From positions 124,001-188,000 of the forward strand of contig NZ_JALNTW010000008.1 in the NCBI RefSeq assembly GCF_023161665.1: DNA of 64,000 nucleotides. Reading direction: 5' to 3'. This document shows positions 10,786 to 22,447 of this stretch, one piece after another (position 1 is the stretch's first letter; every line of letters begins with the position of its first letter). This stretch comes from Shewanella sp. 1CM18E (lineage in GTDB: Bacteria; Pseudomonadota; Gammaproteobacteria; Enterobacterales; Shewanellaceae). The translations under genes and the position numbers were made by a program. The notes beneath the pieces are model-generated. The model was not told the DNA's origin and did not search any database. It worked only from the letters and a program-made list of their open reading frames with translations.

Positions 10786-10808
10786 AAAAGGAGGCCATTG
10801 GCCTCCTT
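10786..10808 (-). terminator. Intrinsic terminator of pnp
   Basis: AAAGGAGGCC / GGCCTCCTTT stem with loop ATT and a T-run on the minus strand, 20 bases after the pnp stop. Confidence 0.9.
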
Positions 10809-10828
10809 TAGATTCAAAGTGCTAGTGC

Positions 10829-12934
10829 TTATTCAGCAGCTGGCGCCTCAGCTTTTGGTGCAGCTTCTTTCATAGAAAGACGTACACGGCCTTGGCGGTC
10901 AACTTCCATCACTTTAACTTTAACTTCTTGACCCACTTCTAGGTAGTCAGACACGTTCGCAACACGCTCTTCAGCGATTTGAGAAATATGTACTAGACCA
11001 TCTTTACCAGGAAGAATCGTTACGAATGCACCGAAGTCTACGATACGTACAACTTTACCGTTGTAAACTGTACCCACTTCAACTTCAGCAGTGATCTCTT
11101 CGATACGACGGATAGCTTCTTTAGTTGCATCGCCATTTGAAGATGCAATCTTCACTGTACCGTCGTCATCTAGCTCAATCGTCGTGCCGGTTTCTTCAGT
11201 AAGAGCACGAATTGTCGCACCGCCTTTACCAATAACGTCACGGATCTTCTCAGGGTTGATCTTGATAGTTGTGATACGTGGAGCGTGATCAGAGATATCT
11301 TCACGGTGACCAGAAATAGCTTGGTCCATTACGTTTAGGATATGAACACGTGCGCCGTATGCTTGCTGTAGAGCAATCTGCATGATCTCTTGAGTGATAC
11401 CTTCGATCTTGATATCCATCTGCAGTGCAGTAATACCGTCGCGAGTACCCGCTACTTTAAAGTCCATGTCACCTAAGTGATCTTCATCACCTAGAATGTC
11501 AGAAAGAACGACAAAATCGTCACCTTCTTTAACTAGACCCATTGCAATACCAGCAACAGAAGTTTTGATTGGTACACCAGCATCCATAAGTGCTAGAGAA
11601 GTACCACATACTGATGCCATAGAGCTTGAACCGTTAGATTCAGTGATTTCAGATACAACACGCACGCTGTATGGGAATTCTTCAGCTGTAGGCATAACAG
11701 CGTTAATACCACGCCATGCTAGTTTACCGTGACCGATTTCACGACGCTTAGGTGAACCAACCATGCCAGTTTCACCAACTGAGTATGGAGGGAAGTTGTA
11801 GTGCAACATAAAGCGGCTAGTTTGCTCGCCCATGATGCTATCAATCTTCTGTGCGTCACGCTCAGTACCTAGAGTACAAGTTACTAGTGCCTGAGTTTCA
11901 CCACGAGTGAATAGTGAGCTACCGTGTGTACGCGGTAAAACACCAGCCATAACGTTTAGTGCACGAACCATATCAGGCTCACGACCATCGATACGTGGGT
12001 TACCAGCAATAATACGGCTACGAACCACTTTCTTTTCTAGGCTACCTAGTAGACCGTCGATTTCACGTAGATCTGCATCTGCATTTTCAGCTAGTAGTGC
12101 GTCTTTAGCAGCCGCTTTAACAACACCAACTTGCGCGTAGCGATCTTGCTTAACTTCAATTTGGTATGCTTCAGTCAGACCTGCTTCAGCTAAATCTTTG
12201 ATTTTAGCAACAAGGTCTTGGTCTTGAACTGGTGCAGTCCATTCCCACTCTGGCTTGTTAACTTCAGCTTTTAGCTCTTTGATTGCTTCAATAACAACTT
12301 GCTGTTGCTCATGACCATAAACAACCGCGCCTAGCATCACTTCTTCAGGTAGTGCGTTTGCTTCTGATTCAACCATAAGTACTGCACTTTCAGTACCAGC
12401 AACAGAAAGTTCAAGTTGGCTATCAACAAGTTGAGAAACGGTAGGGTTAAGAATGTACTCGCCATTCACATAACCAACACGTGCAGAACCTAGTGGACCA
12501 TTAAATGGAATACCAGAGATAGATAGCGCAGCAGAAGTACCAATCATAGAGATAACTTCTGGGCTGATTTCTGGATCTACTGAAACGACAGTAATGATAA
12601 CCTGAACTTCGTTTTTGAAACCGTTCGGGAATAATGGACGGATTGGACGGTCAATTAGACGTGCTGTTAACGTTTCGCCTTCAGATGGACGACCTTCACG
12701 CTTGAAGAATCCACCAGGGATCTTACCTGCTGCGTATGTTTTTTCCTGGTAATTAACGGTTAGTGGGAAAAAGTCACGGCCTGGCTCTTCAAACTTCTTG
12801 CCAACAACAGTAACTAAAACTGTTGTATCACCCATACTTGCCAAAACAGCTGCGTCTGCTTGACGTGCAATAACCCCAGTCTCTAATGTGACTGTGTGCT
12901 GACCATATTCAAAACTCTTTACGATTGGATTCAC
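10829..12934 (-). CDS. pnp: Polyribonucleotide nucleotidyltransferase (PNPase)
   Basis: Phosphorolytic 3'-5' exoribonuclease, part of the RNA degradosome in relatives. It has 701 residues in the usual order: two RNase PH domains ([33 protein letters not shown]), a KH domain ([17 protein letters not shown]) and an S1 domain ([21 protein letters not shown]). The start is the GTG at 12934 ([10 protein letters not shown]...): AAGGA abuts the upstream ATG at 12943, leaving no spacing there, but is 9 bases from the GTG. In many gamma-proteobacteria pnp follows rpsO directly; here a convergent-strand GGDEF/EAL gene lies between them. Confidence 0.97.
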   Translation of the reverse strand: MNPIVKSFEYGQHTVTLETGVIARQADAAVLASMGDTTVLVTVVGKKFEEPGRDFFPLTVNYQEKTYAAGKIPGGFFKREGRPSEGETLTARLIDRPIRPLFPNGFKNEVQVIITVVSVDPEISPEVISMIGTSAALSISGIPFNGPLGSARVGYVNGEYILNPTVSQLVDSQLELSVAGTESAVLMVESEANALPEEVMLGAVVYGHEQQQVVIEAIKELKAEVNKPEWEWTAPVQDQDLVAKIKDLAEAGLTEAYQIEVKQDRYAQVGVVKAAAKDALLAENADADLREIDGLLGSLEKKVVRSRIIAGNPRIDGREPDMVRALNVMAGVLPRTHGSSLFTRGETQALVTCTLGTERDAQKIDSIMGEQTSRFMLHYNFPPYSVGETGMVGSPKRREIGHGKLAWRGINAVMPTAEEFPYSVRVVSEITESNGSSSMASVCGTSLALMDAGVPIKTSVAGIAMGLVKEGDDFVVLSDILGDEDHLGDMDFKVAGTRDGITALQMDIKIEGITQEIMQIALQQAYGARVHILNVMDQAISGHREDISDHAPRITTIKINPEKIRDVIGKGGATIRALTEETGTTIELDDDGTVKIASSNGDATKEAIRRIEEITAEVEVGTVYNGKVVRIVDFGAFVTILPGKDGLVHISQIAEERVANVSDYLEVGQEVKVKVMEVDRQGRVRLSMKEAAPKAEAPAAE

Positions 12935-13135
12935 GTGAACCATTCCTTAATATTTAATTACCTTAATTACGCGCGTAAGTATACTGCAAGTTTATTCAAT
13001 AGTTAAAGAGATTGATTGATGACAAAGAGGAATCTTTTCTCTAAAGTGGTTCAATCAGCCCATAAGCATTCAAATTGAAAGCAAAGCGTGTTGACGACGC
13101 CCTGCTTAAGCTATTGATATAAGGGACAAGGTTCG

Positions 13136-15175
13136 ATGAAGGAGAGGTTCAAATCCCTCACATGGAAACAGACTATTTTAGTGGTCTCGGCAACGTTATT
13201 TTTTGCTGTGGCTGTCTTTATTGTTGAGATTTCACTACTTGTTCTTGATGCCAGACAAGAATTAAAAGTTAACCAACACGAACTATTAGACTCGGTAGAC
13301 CAACCAGCGACTAATGCAGTTTGGGCACTAGACGATGTGCTTGCTACCCAAACGATACAGGGCGTACTAAAAGTTGAACATGTGAATGCTGCGATTTTAG
13401 AGCTTGAAGATGAAAGCCCTTTCGTGTCAGTTAATAACGGAGCATCGGCCATTCAGCCGCAACTATTCCAGCATATTAGCAGCAAATTATTTGGTGATTT
13501 AAAACAAATATCACGCGCATTATACCGGCCCCTTTATGTCGATAATAATGGTAATGAAGAGCACATTGGCACCTTAATTATTTCGTACGATACTCAAGGA
13601 CTAACAAACTCGCTGCTTTCAACATTGCGATTCAGCCTTTGGGCAACACTTACTCGTGCTTTTTTACTTACCTTAGTACTTTCAGTTATTTTTCACCGTT
13701 TTCTAACCCAGCCAATTGCTCGAATTAGTGCAGCAATCGACGATATCGATACTGAGTTTCCTGCCAAAAATCGATTGCCAGTAGATGAGTCTCATAATAA
13801 TGATGAGCTTGGGCTAGTTACATCCAAACTTAATCAAATTTTGGTTCAATTTGATAACACCCAAAATAAGCTGCGTAAAATGGCAACCAGAGATCCTTTA
13901 ACTGGACTACCTAATCGCGCGCTATTATTAGAAACAATCGCGGTTACTATTACTCGTGCAAAACAGCATCAAAGCCAATTCGTATTATTGTTTATTGATC
14001 TGGACCGCTTTAAAAATGTTAACGATTCACTAGGCCATGAAATTGGCGATCAATTTCTAATTCGAGTGGCTCGCACCCTTGAATTAAGCACCGGCCAAGT
14101 AGGCACTGTTGCAAGGTTAGGTGGCGACGAATTTGTAGTATTAGCTGATAGCTTAGCAACGCCAACGGTTGCTGCTGAATTTGTAGATAAGCTGCTGTTA
14201 CAACTCAATGCACCTATGCAACTAAATGAACACACAGTGCACCCTGCAGCATCTGTGGGGATCGCCATTTATCCAGATGACGGCTTAAGAGCTGAAGATC
14301 TGATCCGGCACGCAGACATCGCCATGTATAGCGCCAAAGCTGCAGGCTCAAACCAGTGGGCTTTTTTCAAACCGCAGATGACAGAACGCGCAGCGGTAAG
14401 ATTAAGAACGGAAGCATCATTACATGACGCGCTAATTGATGATGAGTTTATACTGTTCTTTCAACCCAAACTTGATATTCACAGCGGCGAACTCGTTGGC
14501 TGCGAAGCGCTTATTCGCTGGCAAAAAGATGGTCACTTAATTAGTCCGGTATCCTTTATTCCGGTAGCGGAAGATACCGGCATAATCATTCCCATTGGGC
14601 GTTGGGTAATAGAACAGAGCTGTAAAACGATTAAAGACTGGAAAACCCGCTATAAGGTTTCCGTACCAATAGCTATCAATGTATCAACACAGCAATTTCA
14701 AGACGCAAGCCTAGTACCTGATATTAAGCAAGCATCACTACGCTACGAAGTTGCCCCTGAACTTTTAGAAATCGAGATCACTGAAACTTCGCTTATGGAT
14801 GATATTGAGTCAGCAATTTTGAAGCTACAGCAGCTAAAATCAGGAGGCTTCGGCATCGCAGTAGATGACTTTGGCACCGGCTATTCGTCACTGTCTTATT
14901 TGCGCCGCTTACCTATTACCACCATGAAAATCGATCGCTGTTTTGTTTCAGATCTTCCCGATGACAGTGCAATAGCTGCAACTATTTTGATGTTAGGCAA
15001 ACAGCTGAATTTGAACATTGTCGCCGAAGGCATTGAAAATCAAGAGCAGTTACAGTGGTTGCAAGAAAAAGATTGCCAAATTGGTCAGGGCTTTTACTTC
15101 AGCAAACCATTGTCGATTGAAGACTTTGAGCAAAAATACTTTGTCTCAAATCACGCTGTAGTTAACAAGCTTTAA
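13136..15175 (+). CDS. Membrane GGDEF/EAL protein (cyclic-di-GMP turnover)
   Basis: 679 residues. TM1 is about 13-37, a periplasmic sensor region runs to about 165, TM2 about 168-188, and a HAMP-like linker to about 245. The GGDEF domain (GGDEF at 329-333) and the EAL domain (EAL 457-459, N515, ITE around 548-550, DDFGTGYSS 577-585, K598, VAEGIE 629-634) both look catalytically complete. The RxxD inhibitory site before GGDEF is absent (sequence GQVG). It could make or break c-di-GMP; the net activity is not readable. It lies on the opposite strand between rpsO and pnp. The ATG has GGAG-type sequence close by. Confidence 0.93.
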   Translation: MKERFKSLTWKQTILVVSATLFFAVAVFIVEISLLVLDARQELKVNQHELLDSVDQPATNAVWALDDVLATQTIQGVLKVEHVNAAILELEDESPFVSVNNGASAIQPQLFQHISSKLFGDLKQISRALYRPLYVDNNGNEEHIGTLIISYDTQGLTNSLLSTLRFSLWATLTRAFLLTLVLSVIFHRFLTQPIARISAAIDDIDTEFPAKNRLPVDESHNNDELGLVTSKLNQILVQFDNTQNKLRKMATRDPLTGLPNRALLLETIAVTITRAKQHQSQFVLLFIDLDRFKNVNDSLGHEIGDQFLIRVARTLELSTGQVGTVARLGGDEFVVLADSLATPTVAAEFVDKLLLQLNAPMQLNEHTVHPAASVGIAIYPDDGLRAEDLIRHADIAMYSAKAAGSNQWAFFKPQMTERAAVRLRTEASLHDALIDDEFILFFQPKLDIHSGELVGCEALIRWQKDGHLISPVSFIPVAEDTGIIIPIGRWVIEQSCKTIKDWKTRYKVSVPIAINVSTQQFQDASLVPDIKQASLRYEVAPELLEIEITETSLMDDIESAILKLQQLKSGGFGIAVDDFGTGYSSLSYLRRLPITTMKIDRCFVSDLPDDSAIAATILMLGKQLNLNIVAEGIENQEQLQWLQEKDCQIGQGFYFSKPLSIEDFEQKYFVSNHAVVNKL

Positions 15176-15196
15176 CTCCCATAAAAACCACCTAAA

Positions 15197-15247
15197 ATTC
15201 GCCAGTCTGGAACGTTTTTGGCTCGCTACTTCTGCGTTGAATAGCTT
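15197..15247 (+). repeat. 51-base dispersed repeat, copy 2
   Basis: Similar to 7756-7806 (about 10 differences in 51 by eye). It lies in the short gap between the GGDEF/EAL gene and the rpsO terminator. Confidence 0.6.
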
Positions 15248-15349
15248 GTATGGATAATAAACCCACCTAATTTACAAGTACTGCCCAGTTTCGGGTAATG
15301 TGAGACCCAGCCTTTACCGACCTAGGAAAACACAAATTTTAGACACAAA

Positions 15350-15372
15350 AAAAGGAGGCTAGGCCTCCTTTT
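15350..15372 (-). terminator. Intrinsic terminator of rpsO
   Basis: AAAAGGAGGC / GCCTCCTTTT stem with loop TAG, 20 bases after the rpsO stop, with a T-run on the minus strand. Confidence 0.9.
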
Positions 15373-15391
15373 AATAGATCAGACGTTAAAA

Positions 15392-15661
15392 TTAACGACG
15401 TAGACCTAACTTCTTGATTAGCTCTTGGTAGCGAACAACTTCAGTACGCTTAAGGTATGCAAGAAGCTTACGACGTGTGTTAACCATACGTAGTAGACCA
15501 CGACGTGAGTGGTGATCGTGGATGTGCTCTTTGAAGTGACCTTGTAGGTGGTTGATCTGTGCAGTTAACAGAGCAACTTGAACTTCAGTAGAACCAGTAT
15601 CGTTTTCACAACGACCAAATTCAGCAAGGATTTGAGCCTTAGCTTCAACACTTAGTGACAT
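15392..15661 (-). CDS. rpsO: 30S ribosomal protein S15
   Basis: Primary 16S rRNA-binding protein of the small subunit platform. The 89 residues begin [17 protein letters not shown] and contain the family signature [20 protein letters not shown]. The frame is open four codons further up, but GGAG about 7 bases before the ATG at 15661 fixes that start and gives the standard length. It follows truB at the end of the nusA-infB cluster. Confidence 0.97.
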   Translation of the reverse strand: MSLSVEAKAQILAEFGRCENDTGSTEVQVALLTAQINHLQGHFKEHIHDHHSRRGLLRMVNTRRKLLAYLKRTEVVRYQELIKKLGLRR

Positions 15662-15779
15662 TTCTATCTCCAAAATATTACATTAAAAAATCTTTAGCCG
15701 ATCACTAACTCAGCCAAAGGGGCGCGCCATTCTACCTATTTACCTTTTAGGTAGCAAGATCAATGTCAGAATAAACCAA

Positions 15780-16730
15780 CTATTTCTCTTGAGTGTCTCT
15801 TACAACAATAAGGCGCTTAGGTGCGAGTTGGCCATCATCATTCATCTGGCCAATGCCAACAAACTGTCGCGACTCACCAATAGTGATCCGCACGAGTTCA
15901 TCGACAGGTAAATTTGATACTTGCACTGGGTTACCGTTCATAAGATATGTTGCTAGCTCTTCAGAGACATTCACCTCTTTAAAGCCACTGACAGCAGTAT
16001 CCATAGGCAACAACAGCGGGTCGAGTACGTCAGATAAAGACAGTGATTCTGCTTCTGCTTTGGCTACAAGCTCTTCAAGTTGTTTAAGCGACACCATCTT
16101 ATCGTATGGGTAACCCGCAACCTGAGTACGGCGTAACATAATCACATGTGCGCCACAGCCTAGCATCTCACCCAAATCATCAGTGATTGTGCGAATGTAA
16201 GTGCCCTTTGAACAATGGATATCTAGCGTTAACTCATCGCCTTCTAGACTGATAAAATTAAGTTCAAATACATTAATTGGGCGAGCTTCACGAGGCACTT
16301 CAATACCTTCGCGCGCATATTTATATAAAGGCTGACCTTGATATTTTAACGCTGAAAACATTGAAGGTACTTGCATGGTTTCACCACGGAAGTGCTCTAA
16401 AGCTGTTTCTAACTGCTCTTGAGTGAAATTAATTTCTCTCGTTTGAACAATCTCACCGTCTGAATCGCTTGTATCTGTGCGTTGACCTAATTTTGCAGTC
16501 ACTAAATAACGCTTATCAGCGTCAAGCAAATGCTGCGAAAACTTAGTCGCTTCACCAAGACAAATAGGTAACATGCCCGTAGCTAGCGGATCCAAAGCAC
16601 CGGTATGGCCCGCTTTATTCGCATTAAAAAAGCGCTTAACTCTTTGTAATGCGAAATTTGAGCTCATGCCAGTGTCTTTATCTAACAGTACAATACCGTC
16701 GATAAAACGGCCGCGAGAACGACGTGCCAT
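15780..16730 (-). CDS. truB: tRNA pseudouridine-55 synthase
   Basis: Makes pseudouridine 55 in the T-loop of tRNAs. It has 316 residues with the N-terminal motif [14 protein letters not shown], the catalytic Asp in [15 protein letters not shown], and a C-terminal PUA-like region. The start ATG overlaps the rbfA stop (TAATG), so translation is probably coupled. It has the usual position after rbfA and before rpsO. Confidence 0.97.
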   Translation of the reverse strand: MARRSRGRFIDGIVLLDKDTGMSSNFALQRVKRFFNANKAGHTGALDPLATGMLPICLGEATKFSQHLLDADKRYLVTAKLGQRTDTSDSDGEIVQTREINFTQEQLETALEHFRGETMQVPSMFSALKYQGQPLYKYAREGIEVPREARPINVFELNFISLEGDELTLDIHCSKGTYIRTITDDLGEMLGCGAHVIMLRRTQVAGYPYDKMVSLKQLEELVAKAEAESLSLSDVLDPLLLPMDTAVSGFKEVNVSEELATYLMNGNPVQVSNLPVDELVRITIGESRQFVGIGQMNDDGQLAPKRLIVVRDTQEK

Positions 16731-17158
16731 TACTTATCGCCCTCTTCCTTAGATTCATCCTGTCCAGCATCAGGTTCAATACCGTGCTGCTTCTGTTTCG
16801 CTTCATCATTGCTGATAACGCGGCTAACTAGGTTAGACATGCGCATACCTTCAACAAGCGAACTGTCGTAGATAAAGCGCAGTTCAGGCATCACACGCAG
16901 TTTCATGCGGCCTGCTACTAATGAGCGGATGTAACCCGCTGCTGCATCTAACGCTTCTACTTTCTGTTGCACTAGCTCTACGTCTTCTTCAAAGAAGGTA
17001 ACGTAAACTTTTGCATAGTTAAGGTCGCGAGATACATCTACGTCATTAACAGTGACAAAACCGATACGTGGGTCTTTCATGTCACGCTGAAGAACAACCG
17101 CTAACTCTTGTTGTAGCTGCTGTGCGATACGGCGTGTACGACTAAATTCTTTTGCCAT
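16730..17158 (-). CDS. rbfA: Ribosome-binding factor A
   Basis: Small KH-fold protein that assists 16S rRNA 5'-end maturation and cold adaptation. It has 142 residues beginning [20 protein letters not shown], with the conserved [25 protein letters not shown] stretch (shown in part) and an acidic tail ending in EEGDK. It lies between infB and truB. A hairpin in the spacer from infB may reduce read-through. Confidence 0.96.
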   Translation of the reverse strand: MAKEFSRTRRIAQQLQQELAVVLQRDMKDPRIGFVTVNDVDVSRDLNYAKVYVTFFEEDVELVQQKVEALDAAAGYIRSLVAGRMKLRVMPELRFIYDSSLVEGMRMSNLVSRVISNDEAKQKQHGIEPDAGQDESKEEGDK

Positions 17159-17178
17159 AATATATTTGCCATAAATAT

Positions 17179-17202
17179 TAAGGGCGGCTAACGCCGCCCT
17201 TA
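17179..17202 (-). terminator. GC-rich hairpin between infB and rbfA
   Basis: TAAGGGCGGC / GCCGCCCTTA stem with loop TAAC. The T-tract after it on the minus strand is poor, so this is more likely a partial terminator or mRNA-processing hairpin inside the operon. Confidence 0.55.
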
Positions 17203-17218
17203 TAACTAACTTGATAAA

Positions 17219-19900
17219 TTACAAGGTACGTGCAATTTCTACAGTTTCGAAGACTTCAATCTGATCGCCAACTCTGACGTCATTATAGTTCTTCACACCG
17301 ATACCACATTCCATGCCGTTACGAACATCGTTAACGTCATCCTTGAAGCGACGAAGTGATTCTAGTTCACCTTCGTAGATAACAACGTTGTCACGTAGTA
17401 CACGGATTGGAGCGCTACGCTTGATGGTACCTTCAGTAACCATACAACCAGCAATTGCACCGATCTTAGGCGACTTGAACACGTCACGAACTTCAGCAAG
17501 ACCAATAATCTCTTGTCTGAATTCTGGTGCAAGCATACCACCCATTGCGTCACGAACTTCATCAATTAATTGATAAATGATGCTGTAGTAACGTAGGTCA
17601 ACACTTTCACTATCAACAACTTTACGTGCCTGTGCATCAGCACGAACGTTAAAGCCAACCATGATAGCGTTAGATGCTGCAGCTAGTGTTGCATCAGTTT
17701 CAGTTAAGCCACCCACACCACGAGCGATGATGTTAACTTTAACTTCGTCTGTAGATAGCTTATCTAGTGAGTCTGCAATCGCTTCAAGTGAACCTTGAAC
17801 GTCTGCTTTAAGTACTAGGTTAAGTTCTTGAACTTCACCTTCAACCATGTTAGCGAACATGTTTTCAAGCTTAGACTTCTGCTGACGTGCAAGTTTAACA
17901 TCGCGGAACTTACCTTGACGGTAAAGTGCAACTTCACGAGCCTTACGCTCATCACGTACAACAGTCGCTTCATCACCCGCTGATGGCACACCAGATAGAC
18001 CTAAAATCTCAACTGGAATAGATGGACCAGCTTCAGTGATTGACTTACCGTTCTCGTCTTTCATCGCACGAACTTTACCGTACTCAAGACCACATAAAAC
18101 GATATCACCTTGCTTAAGCGTACCTTCTTGTACAAGCACTGTAGCAACTGGACCGCGGCCTTTATCAAGCTTAGATTCAACTACAACACCAGCAGCCATA
18201 CCTTCACGAACAGCCTGAAGTTCAAGAACTTCAGCTTCTAGAAGAATACCTTCTAGTAACTCGTCGATACCAGTACCATCTTTAGCTGAAACGTGAACAA
18301 ACATGTTGTTTCCGCCCCAATCTTCAGACATTACGCCATGCTGAGAAAGCTCAGACTTAACGCGATCTGGATCAGCTTCAGGCTTATCAATCTTGTTTAC
18401 AGCAACAATCAGAGGTACACCACCCGCTTTAGCGTGTTGGATAGCTTCAATTGTTTGCGGCATAACACCATCGTCTGCAGCAACTACTAGAATTACGATA
18501 TCAGTCGCCTTAGCACCACGAGCACGCATAGCTGTAAACGCTGCGTGACCAGGAGTATCTAGGAAAGTGATCATGCCGTTTTCAGTTTCAACGTGGTATG
18601 CACCAATGTGCTGTGTAATACCACCGGCTTCGCCTGATGCAACTTTTGCACGACGAATATAATCAAGTAGTGATGTCTTACCGTGGTCAACGTGACCCAT
18701 GATGGTAACTACAGGAGCACGAGGCTCAACTTTAACGTCGCCGTTACGATCAGAAAGTACTTGATGTTCTAGCTCGTTTTCACGAGTCAGTACAACTTTA
18801 TGGCCCATTTCTTCTGCAACAAGCTGTGCAGTTTCTTGGTCAAGTACTTGGTTGATGGTAACCATAGAGCCCATCTTCATCATTTGCTTGATGATTTCAG
18901 TGGCTTTAATAGACATTTTAGAAGCAAGTTCAGCAACAGAAACGGTTTCACCGATGCTCACATCAGCTTTAACAACTGCTGCAGGCTTAGTGAATGCGTG
19001 ATCCATTGACTCTGGCGCTACGCTACGATTGTTACGTGAGTTGCGTGAGTTGCGGCTATCACGACGGTTATCTTTACCACCGCGCTTACCTTTGCCTTTA
19101 CCGGCTGGGCTATTGCTTGCTTCATTACCCGCTTTAGCAGCTGGCTTACGTGGACGACGGCCACGCTTTTCAGCATTCGCATCAGCAGTATCTTCAGCTG
19201 CGCGCGCTTCAGTAGATGTCGTCACGTGGTGATCAACTGACTTTTCAGCTTCTTTACGTGCTTTTTCTTCTTCAGCCCAACGCTTTTCGTTTTCTTCAGC
19301 TAAGCGACGCGCTTCTGCAGCAGCTGCTGCCGCTTCTTCGTCTGCTTTTGCTTTTGCTGCTGCTTCTTGAGCTGCTAACAATTTAGCTTCTTCAGCTTTT
19401 GCTGCTTTATCTTCAGCAGTTTCTGCTGGTTTATCATTTTGCACTTTTGCTTTTGCCTTAGCTTCGGCTTCTGCCTTAGCTTTTGCCTTAGCTTCTGCTT
19501 CAGCTTTCGCCTTTGCTTCTGCCTCAGCTTTTGCTTTGGCTTCAGCTTCTGCTGCAGCCTTCGCTTCTTCTGCTTTAGCTGCTGCTAGTTCCGCTTCAGC
19601 TGCTTCATCACGCTTAACAAAAGTGCGCTTTTTGCGAACTTCTACTTTAACGTCTTTTGACTGTCCACCGCTACCAGCAACACTGAGTGTTGAAACTGAT
19701 TTGCGTTGTAATGTCATTTTCTGTGGGGCTGCATCGCCGCCGTGTTGCTTCTTAAGGAAATCAAGCAACTGCTGTTTTTCAGATTCAGAAACCGTATCTG
19801 TTGCCGATTTCTTAATACCAGCCTGAGAAAACTGCTCAACTAAACGATCAGCGCTTTTCCCAACTTCTGTGGCTAGTTTTTCTACTGTAGTATCCGCCAT
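17219..19900 (-). CDS. infB: Translation initiation factor IF-2
   Basis: GTPase that brings fMet-tRNA to the 30S subunit. It has 893 residues: IF2_N at the start, a long Ala/Lys/Glu linker (about residues 100-215) built of [14 protein letters not shown] repeats, a basic Arg/Asn/Ser stretch (about 270-295), a second IF2_N-like helix region, then the G domain (GHVDHGKTS about residue 400, [16 protein letters not shown]) and C-terminal domains. The low-complexity linker (DNA 19260-19590) makes long false frames on the other strand. It follows nusA by 27 bases. Confidence 0.97.
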   Translation of the reverse strand: MADTTVEKLATEVGKSADRLVEQFSQAGIKKSATDTVSESEKQQLLDFLKKQHGGDAAPQKMTLQRKSVSTLSVAGSGGQSKDVKVEVRKKRTFVKRDEAAEAELAAAKAEEAKAAAEAEAKAKAEAEAKAKAEAEAKAKAKAEAEAKAKAKVQNDKPAETAEDKAAKAEEAKLLAAQEAAAKAKADEEAAAAAAEARRLAEENEKRWAEEEKARKEAEKSVDHHVTTSTEARAAEDTADANAEKRGRRPRKPAAKAGNEASNSPAGKGKGKRGGKDNRRDSRNSRNSRNNRSVAPESMDHAFTKPAAVVKADVSIGETVSVAELASKMSIKATEIIKQMMKMGSMVTINQVLDQETAQLVAEEMGHKVVLTRENELEHQVLSDRNGDVKVEPRAPVVTIMGHVDHGKTSLLDYIRRAKVASGEAGGITQHIGAYHVETENGMITFLDTPGHAAFTAMRARGAKATDIVILVVAADDGVMPQTIEAIQHAKAGGVPLIVAVNKIDKPEADPDRVKSELSQHGVMSEDWGGNNMFVHVSAKDGTGIDELLEGILLEAEVLELQAVREGMAAGVVVESKLDKGRGPVATVLVQEGTLKQGDIVLCGLEYGKVRAMKDENGKSITEAGPSIPVEILGLSGVPSAGDEATVVRDERKAREVALYRQGKFRDVKLARQQKSKLENMFANMVEGEVQELNLVLKADVQGSLEAIADSLDKLSTDEVKVNIIARGVGGLTETDATLAAASNAIMVGFNVRADAQARKVVDSESVDLRYYSIIYQLIDEVRDAMGGMLAPEFRQEIIGLAEVRDVFKSPKIGAIAGCMVTEGTIKRSAPIRVLRDNVVIYEGELESLRRFKDDVNDVRNGMECGIGVKNYNDVRVGDQIEVFETVEIARTL

Positions 19901-19927
19901 ATTTAAAACTCCCCTCTGCTGATCGAC

Positions 19928-21427
19928 TTATGCTTCTTCGCCAAACCAACAGATATTACGGGCAGCCATAATAAGCTCACCTGCTTTTTCTTCTGTCAAT
20001 TCATCAATTTCGATCAGATCGTCAATGCCTTGTTCGGCCAAATCTTCAAGCGTAATTACGCCTTTGCTTGCCATTACGAATGCCAGGTGTCTATCTAAAC
20101 CTTCTAATGCAAGAAGATCTTCACTTGGTTCAGCACCATCTAGCGCTTCTTCAGTCGCAAGAGCACGAGTAGAGATTGCAGCTTTTGCACGCTCTCTTAA
20201 TGACTCAACGATATCTTCATCGAATCCATCAATTTCTAATAGTTCTGATTCTGGTACGTAAGCTACTTCTTCTAAAGAAGTGAAGCCTTCGTCAGAAAGC
20301 AGTTGTGCAAACTCTTCATCCACGTCTAATGCTTGGATAAATAAGTTAACTACTTTTGCACTTTCAGCTTGATGCTTAGCTTTCATGTCATCAACTGTCA
20401 TTACGTTTAGTTCCCAACCAGATAGTTGAGTTGCTAGACGAATGTTTTGACCGTTACGACCAATTGCTTGCGCTAGGCTGTCAGCTTCTACAGCGATATC
20501 CATTGAGTGGTTATCTTCATCAACAATGATAGAAGCAACGTCAGCTGGCGCCATACAGTTAATTACGTATTGGGCTGGATTATCATCCCAAAGCACGATA
20601 TCAACACGCTCACCGCCAAGCTCGTTAGATACGGCTTGAACACGAGCACCACGCATACCAACACACGCACCGATTGGATCGATACGACGGTCGTTAGACT
20701 TAACGGCAATCTTAGCGCGAGAACCTGGATCACGAGCTGCGCCCATGATTTCGATCATCTCGTCTTGGATTTCTGGTACTTCAACACGGAATAGCTCGAT
20801 AAGCATGTCTGGTTTAGTACGAGTTAAGAATAACTGAGCGCCACGAGCTTCAGGACGTACAGAGTAAAGCAATGCACGAACGCGGTCGCCTGGACGGAAA
20901 GATTCACGTGAAATCAAATCTTCTTTGTACAATACGCCGTCAGCGTTGTTACCTAGATCAACAACTACGCTTTCACGGTTGCTCTTCTTAACAACACCAA
21001 CAATTAACTCACCTTCGCGATCGCGGAACTGATCAACGATTTGAGCACGCTCAGCTTCACGTACTTTCTGTACGATAACTTGCTTAGCTGTTTGAGTTGT
21101 AATGCGGTCGAATGCTACTGATTCGATTTCATCTTCAATGAAACCACCTAGCTCAACTTCTGGATCGTCAAACTTTGCTGCTTCTAGCGTAATTTCTCGG
21201 AAAGGGTTTTCCAATGGAACGCCTTGATCTTCAACAACCATCCAACGACGGAAAGTTTCATAAGCACCCGTTTTGCGGTCGATAGCAACGCGAACTTCGA
21301 TATCACCTTCGTACTTTTTCTTGGTTGCTGTAGCTAGTGCAATTTCCAGCGCTTCAAAAATCTTTTCGCGCGGTACACCTTTCTCGTTTGAAACCGCCTC
21401 AGCGACTAGCAGAATCTCTTTATTCAT
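19928..21427 (-). CDS. nusA: Transcription termination/antitermination factor NusA
   Basis: RNA polymerase-associated factor controlling pausing, termination and antitermination. It has 499 residues: an N-terminal polymerase-binding domain, S1 ([20 protein letters not shown]), KH domains ([27 protein letters not shown]), and two C-terminal acidic repeats (for example [17 protein letters not shown]). It is in the canonical rimP-nusA-infB order, with 27 bases between rimP and nusA. Confidence 0.97.
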   Translation of the reverse strand: MNKEILLVAEAVSNEKGVPREKIFEALEIALATATKKKYEGDIEVRVAIDRKTGAYETFRRWMVVEDQGVPLENPFREITLEAAKFDDPEVELGGFIEDEIESVAFDRITTQTAKQVIVQKVREAERAQIVDQFRDREGELIVGVVKKSNRESVVVDLGNNADGVLYKEDLISRESFRPGDRVRALLYSVRPEARGAQLFLTRTKPDMLIELFRVEVPEIQDEMIEIMGAARDPGSRAKIAVKSNDRRIDPIGACVGMRGARVQAVSNELGGERVDIVLWDDNPAQYVINCMAPADVASIIVDEDNHSMDIAVEADSLAQAIGRNGQNIRLATQLSGWELNVMTVDDMKAKHQAESAKVVNLFIQALDVDEEFAQLLSDEGFTSLEEVAYVPESELLEIDGFDEDIVESLRERAKAAISTRALATEEALDGAEPSEDLLALEGLDRHLAFVMASKGVITLEDLAEQGIDDLIEIDELTEEKAGELIMAARNICWFGEEA

Positions 21428-21454
21428 TGTCTTGCCTCGTTCACCTTGAATTCA

Positions 21455-21910
21455 TCAAAACTTAGCGATTAAGTTGCCTTTACGGATATTATCCAAAGCA
21501 ACGGTAAGTTCGTTACCATCTACCGACAGATTAAGCATTTGCCCATCAACGCCAGTAACGGTGCCTTTTAAATTACGACTGCCTGCAACAGGCATCGTTA
21601 GTTGTACTTTTACAGTCTCACCGATGTAAGCCTGATACTGCTCTGCAGTAAATAAAGGTCTATCTACACCAGGAGAAGAAACTTCTAATGTGTATTCAGT
21701 TGAGATTGGATCTTCAACATCCATAACAGCACTGACTTGGCGGCTTGTTTCGGCACAGTCTTCAATGAAGACGCCTTTTTCGTTGTCTATATATAGACGC
21801 AAGATAGAATGTTTGCCCGCCTGGATATATTCCAAGCCCCAAAGCTGATGGCCTAATGCTTCAACTGGCGCTTTTAGCAGCTCTACCAGTTTGCGTTCTA
21901 ATGTAGCCAA
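21455..21910 (-). CDS. rimP: Ribosome maturation factor RimP
   Basis: Needed for 30S subunit maturation. The 151-residue protein starting at the TTG at 21910 reads [20 protein letters not shown] and carries [20 protein letters not shown], a RimP hallmark. The frame extends upstream to 21961, but that extension runs through a terminator hairpin. GGGGG is correctly spaced from the TTG, and the TTG start gives the family length. It is the first gene of the nusA operon. Confidence 0.95.
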   Translation of the reverse strand: MATLERKLVELLKAPVEALGHQLWGLEYIQAGKHSILRLYIDNEKGVFIEDCAETSRQVSAVMDVEDPISTEYTLEVSSPGVDRPLFTAEQYQAYIGETVKVQLTMPVAGSRNLKGTVTGVDGQMLNLSVDGNELTVALDNIRKGNLIAKF

Positions 21911-21928
21911 GGTAACCCCCAGAAAAAC

Positions 21929-21949
21929 AAAAAAGGGCCTAATAGCCCC
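21929..21949 (-). terminator. Terminator-like hairpin just upstream of rimP
   Basis: On the minus strand GGGC-TATTAG-GCCC is followed by TTTTTT, only about 19 bases before the rimP TTG start. It could act as an attenuator of the rimP-nusA-infB operon. Confidence 0.6.
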
Positions 21950-21993
21950 AGTACACGTCACAAAAAGTGACCGTTTTATAAGTTCCAGATAAC

Positions 21994-22017
21994 AAAAAAC
22001 CCCGTAATGACGAGGTT
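21994..22017 (-). terminator. Terminator after tRNA-fMet
   Basis: On the minus strand AACCTCG / CGGGGTT (with one G-U pair) is followed by TTTTTT, 53 bases past the tRNA 3' end. Confidence 0.75.
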
Positions 22018-22069
22018 GATATATCCAGAACCTGTAACAGCATAGAAATAAATTTCTTTACTGGGAAGC

Positions 22070-22146
<77 letters not shown>

Positions 22147-22250
22147 ACAACTTGTGCAAGTATATTGAGAAAGCTCTCAACTTGCAATAATAAAGGGCTC
22201 AATAGCCGCTTTATTATCCTCAATTTCGTTATAAAACGAAACCAAAGATT

Positions 22251-22336
22251 TGGTGCGGATGGAGGGACTTGAACCCTCACGAGCATAGCTCACCACCCCC
22301 TCAAGATGGCGTGTCTACCAATTCCACCACATCCGC
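22251..22336 (-). tRNA. tRNA-Leu (anticodon GAG)
   Basis: An 86-base class II tRNA. The acceptor is GCGGATG...CATCCGC, the D-arm is GGTGGAATTGGTAGACACG, the anticodon loop is TTGAGGG, and it has a long variable arm, T-loop GGTTCAAGT and encoded CCA. The position between secG and the initiator tRNA is as in E. coli (leuU). Confidence 0.95.
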
Positions 22337-22447
22337 ATAAAACCGTGGTTTGACTGTACTTGTTAACTACTACGTTAAGAGGTTAATAGCAGTTTTACAG
22401 TCGGTATCAACCGATTCGATTGATACCATCATAAGTCACCTTATGAT

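Noticed and set aside
19536..19826. Ala/Ser-rich plus-strand frame inside infB
   Set aside because: Mirror of the IF2 low-complexity linker.
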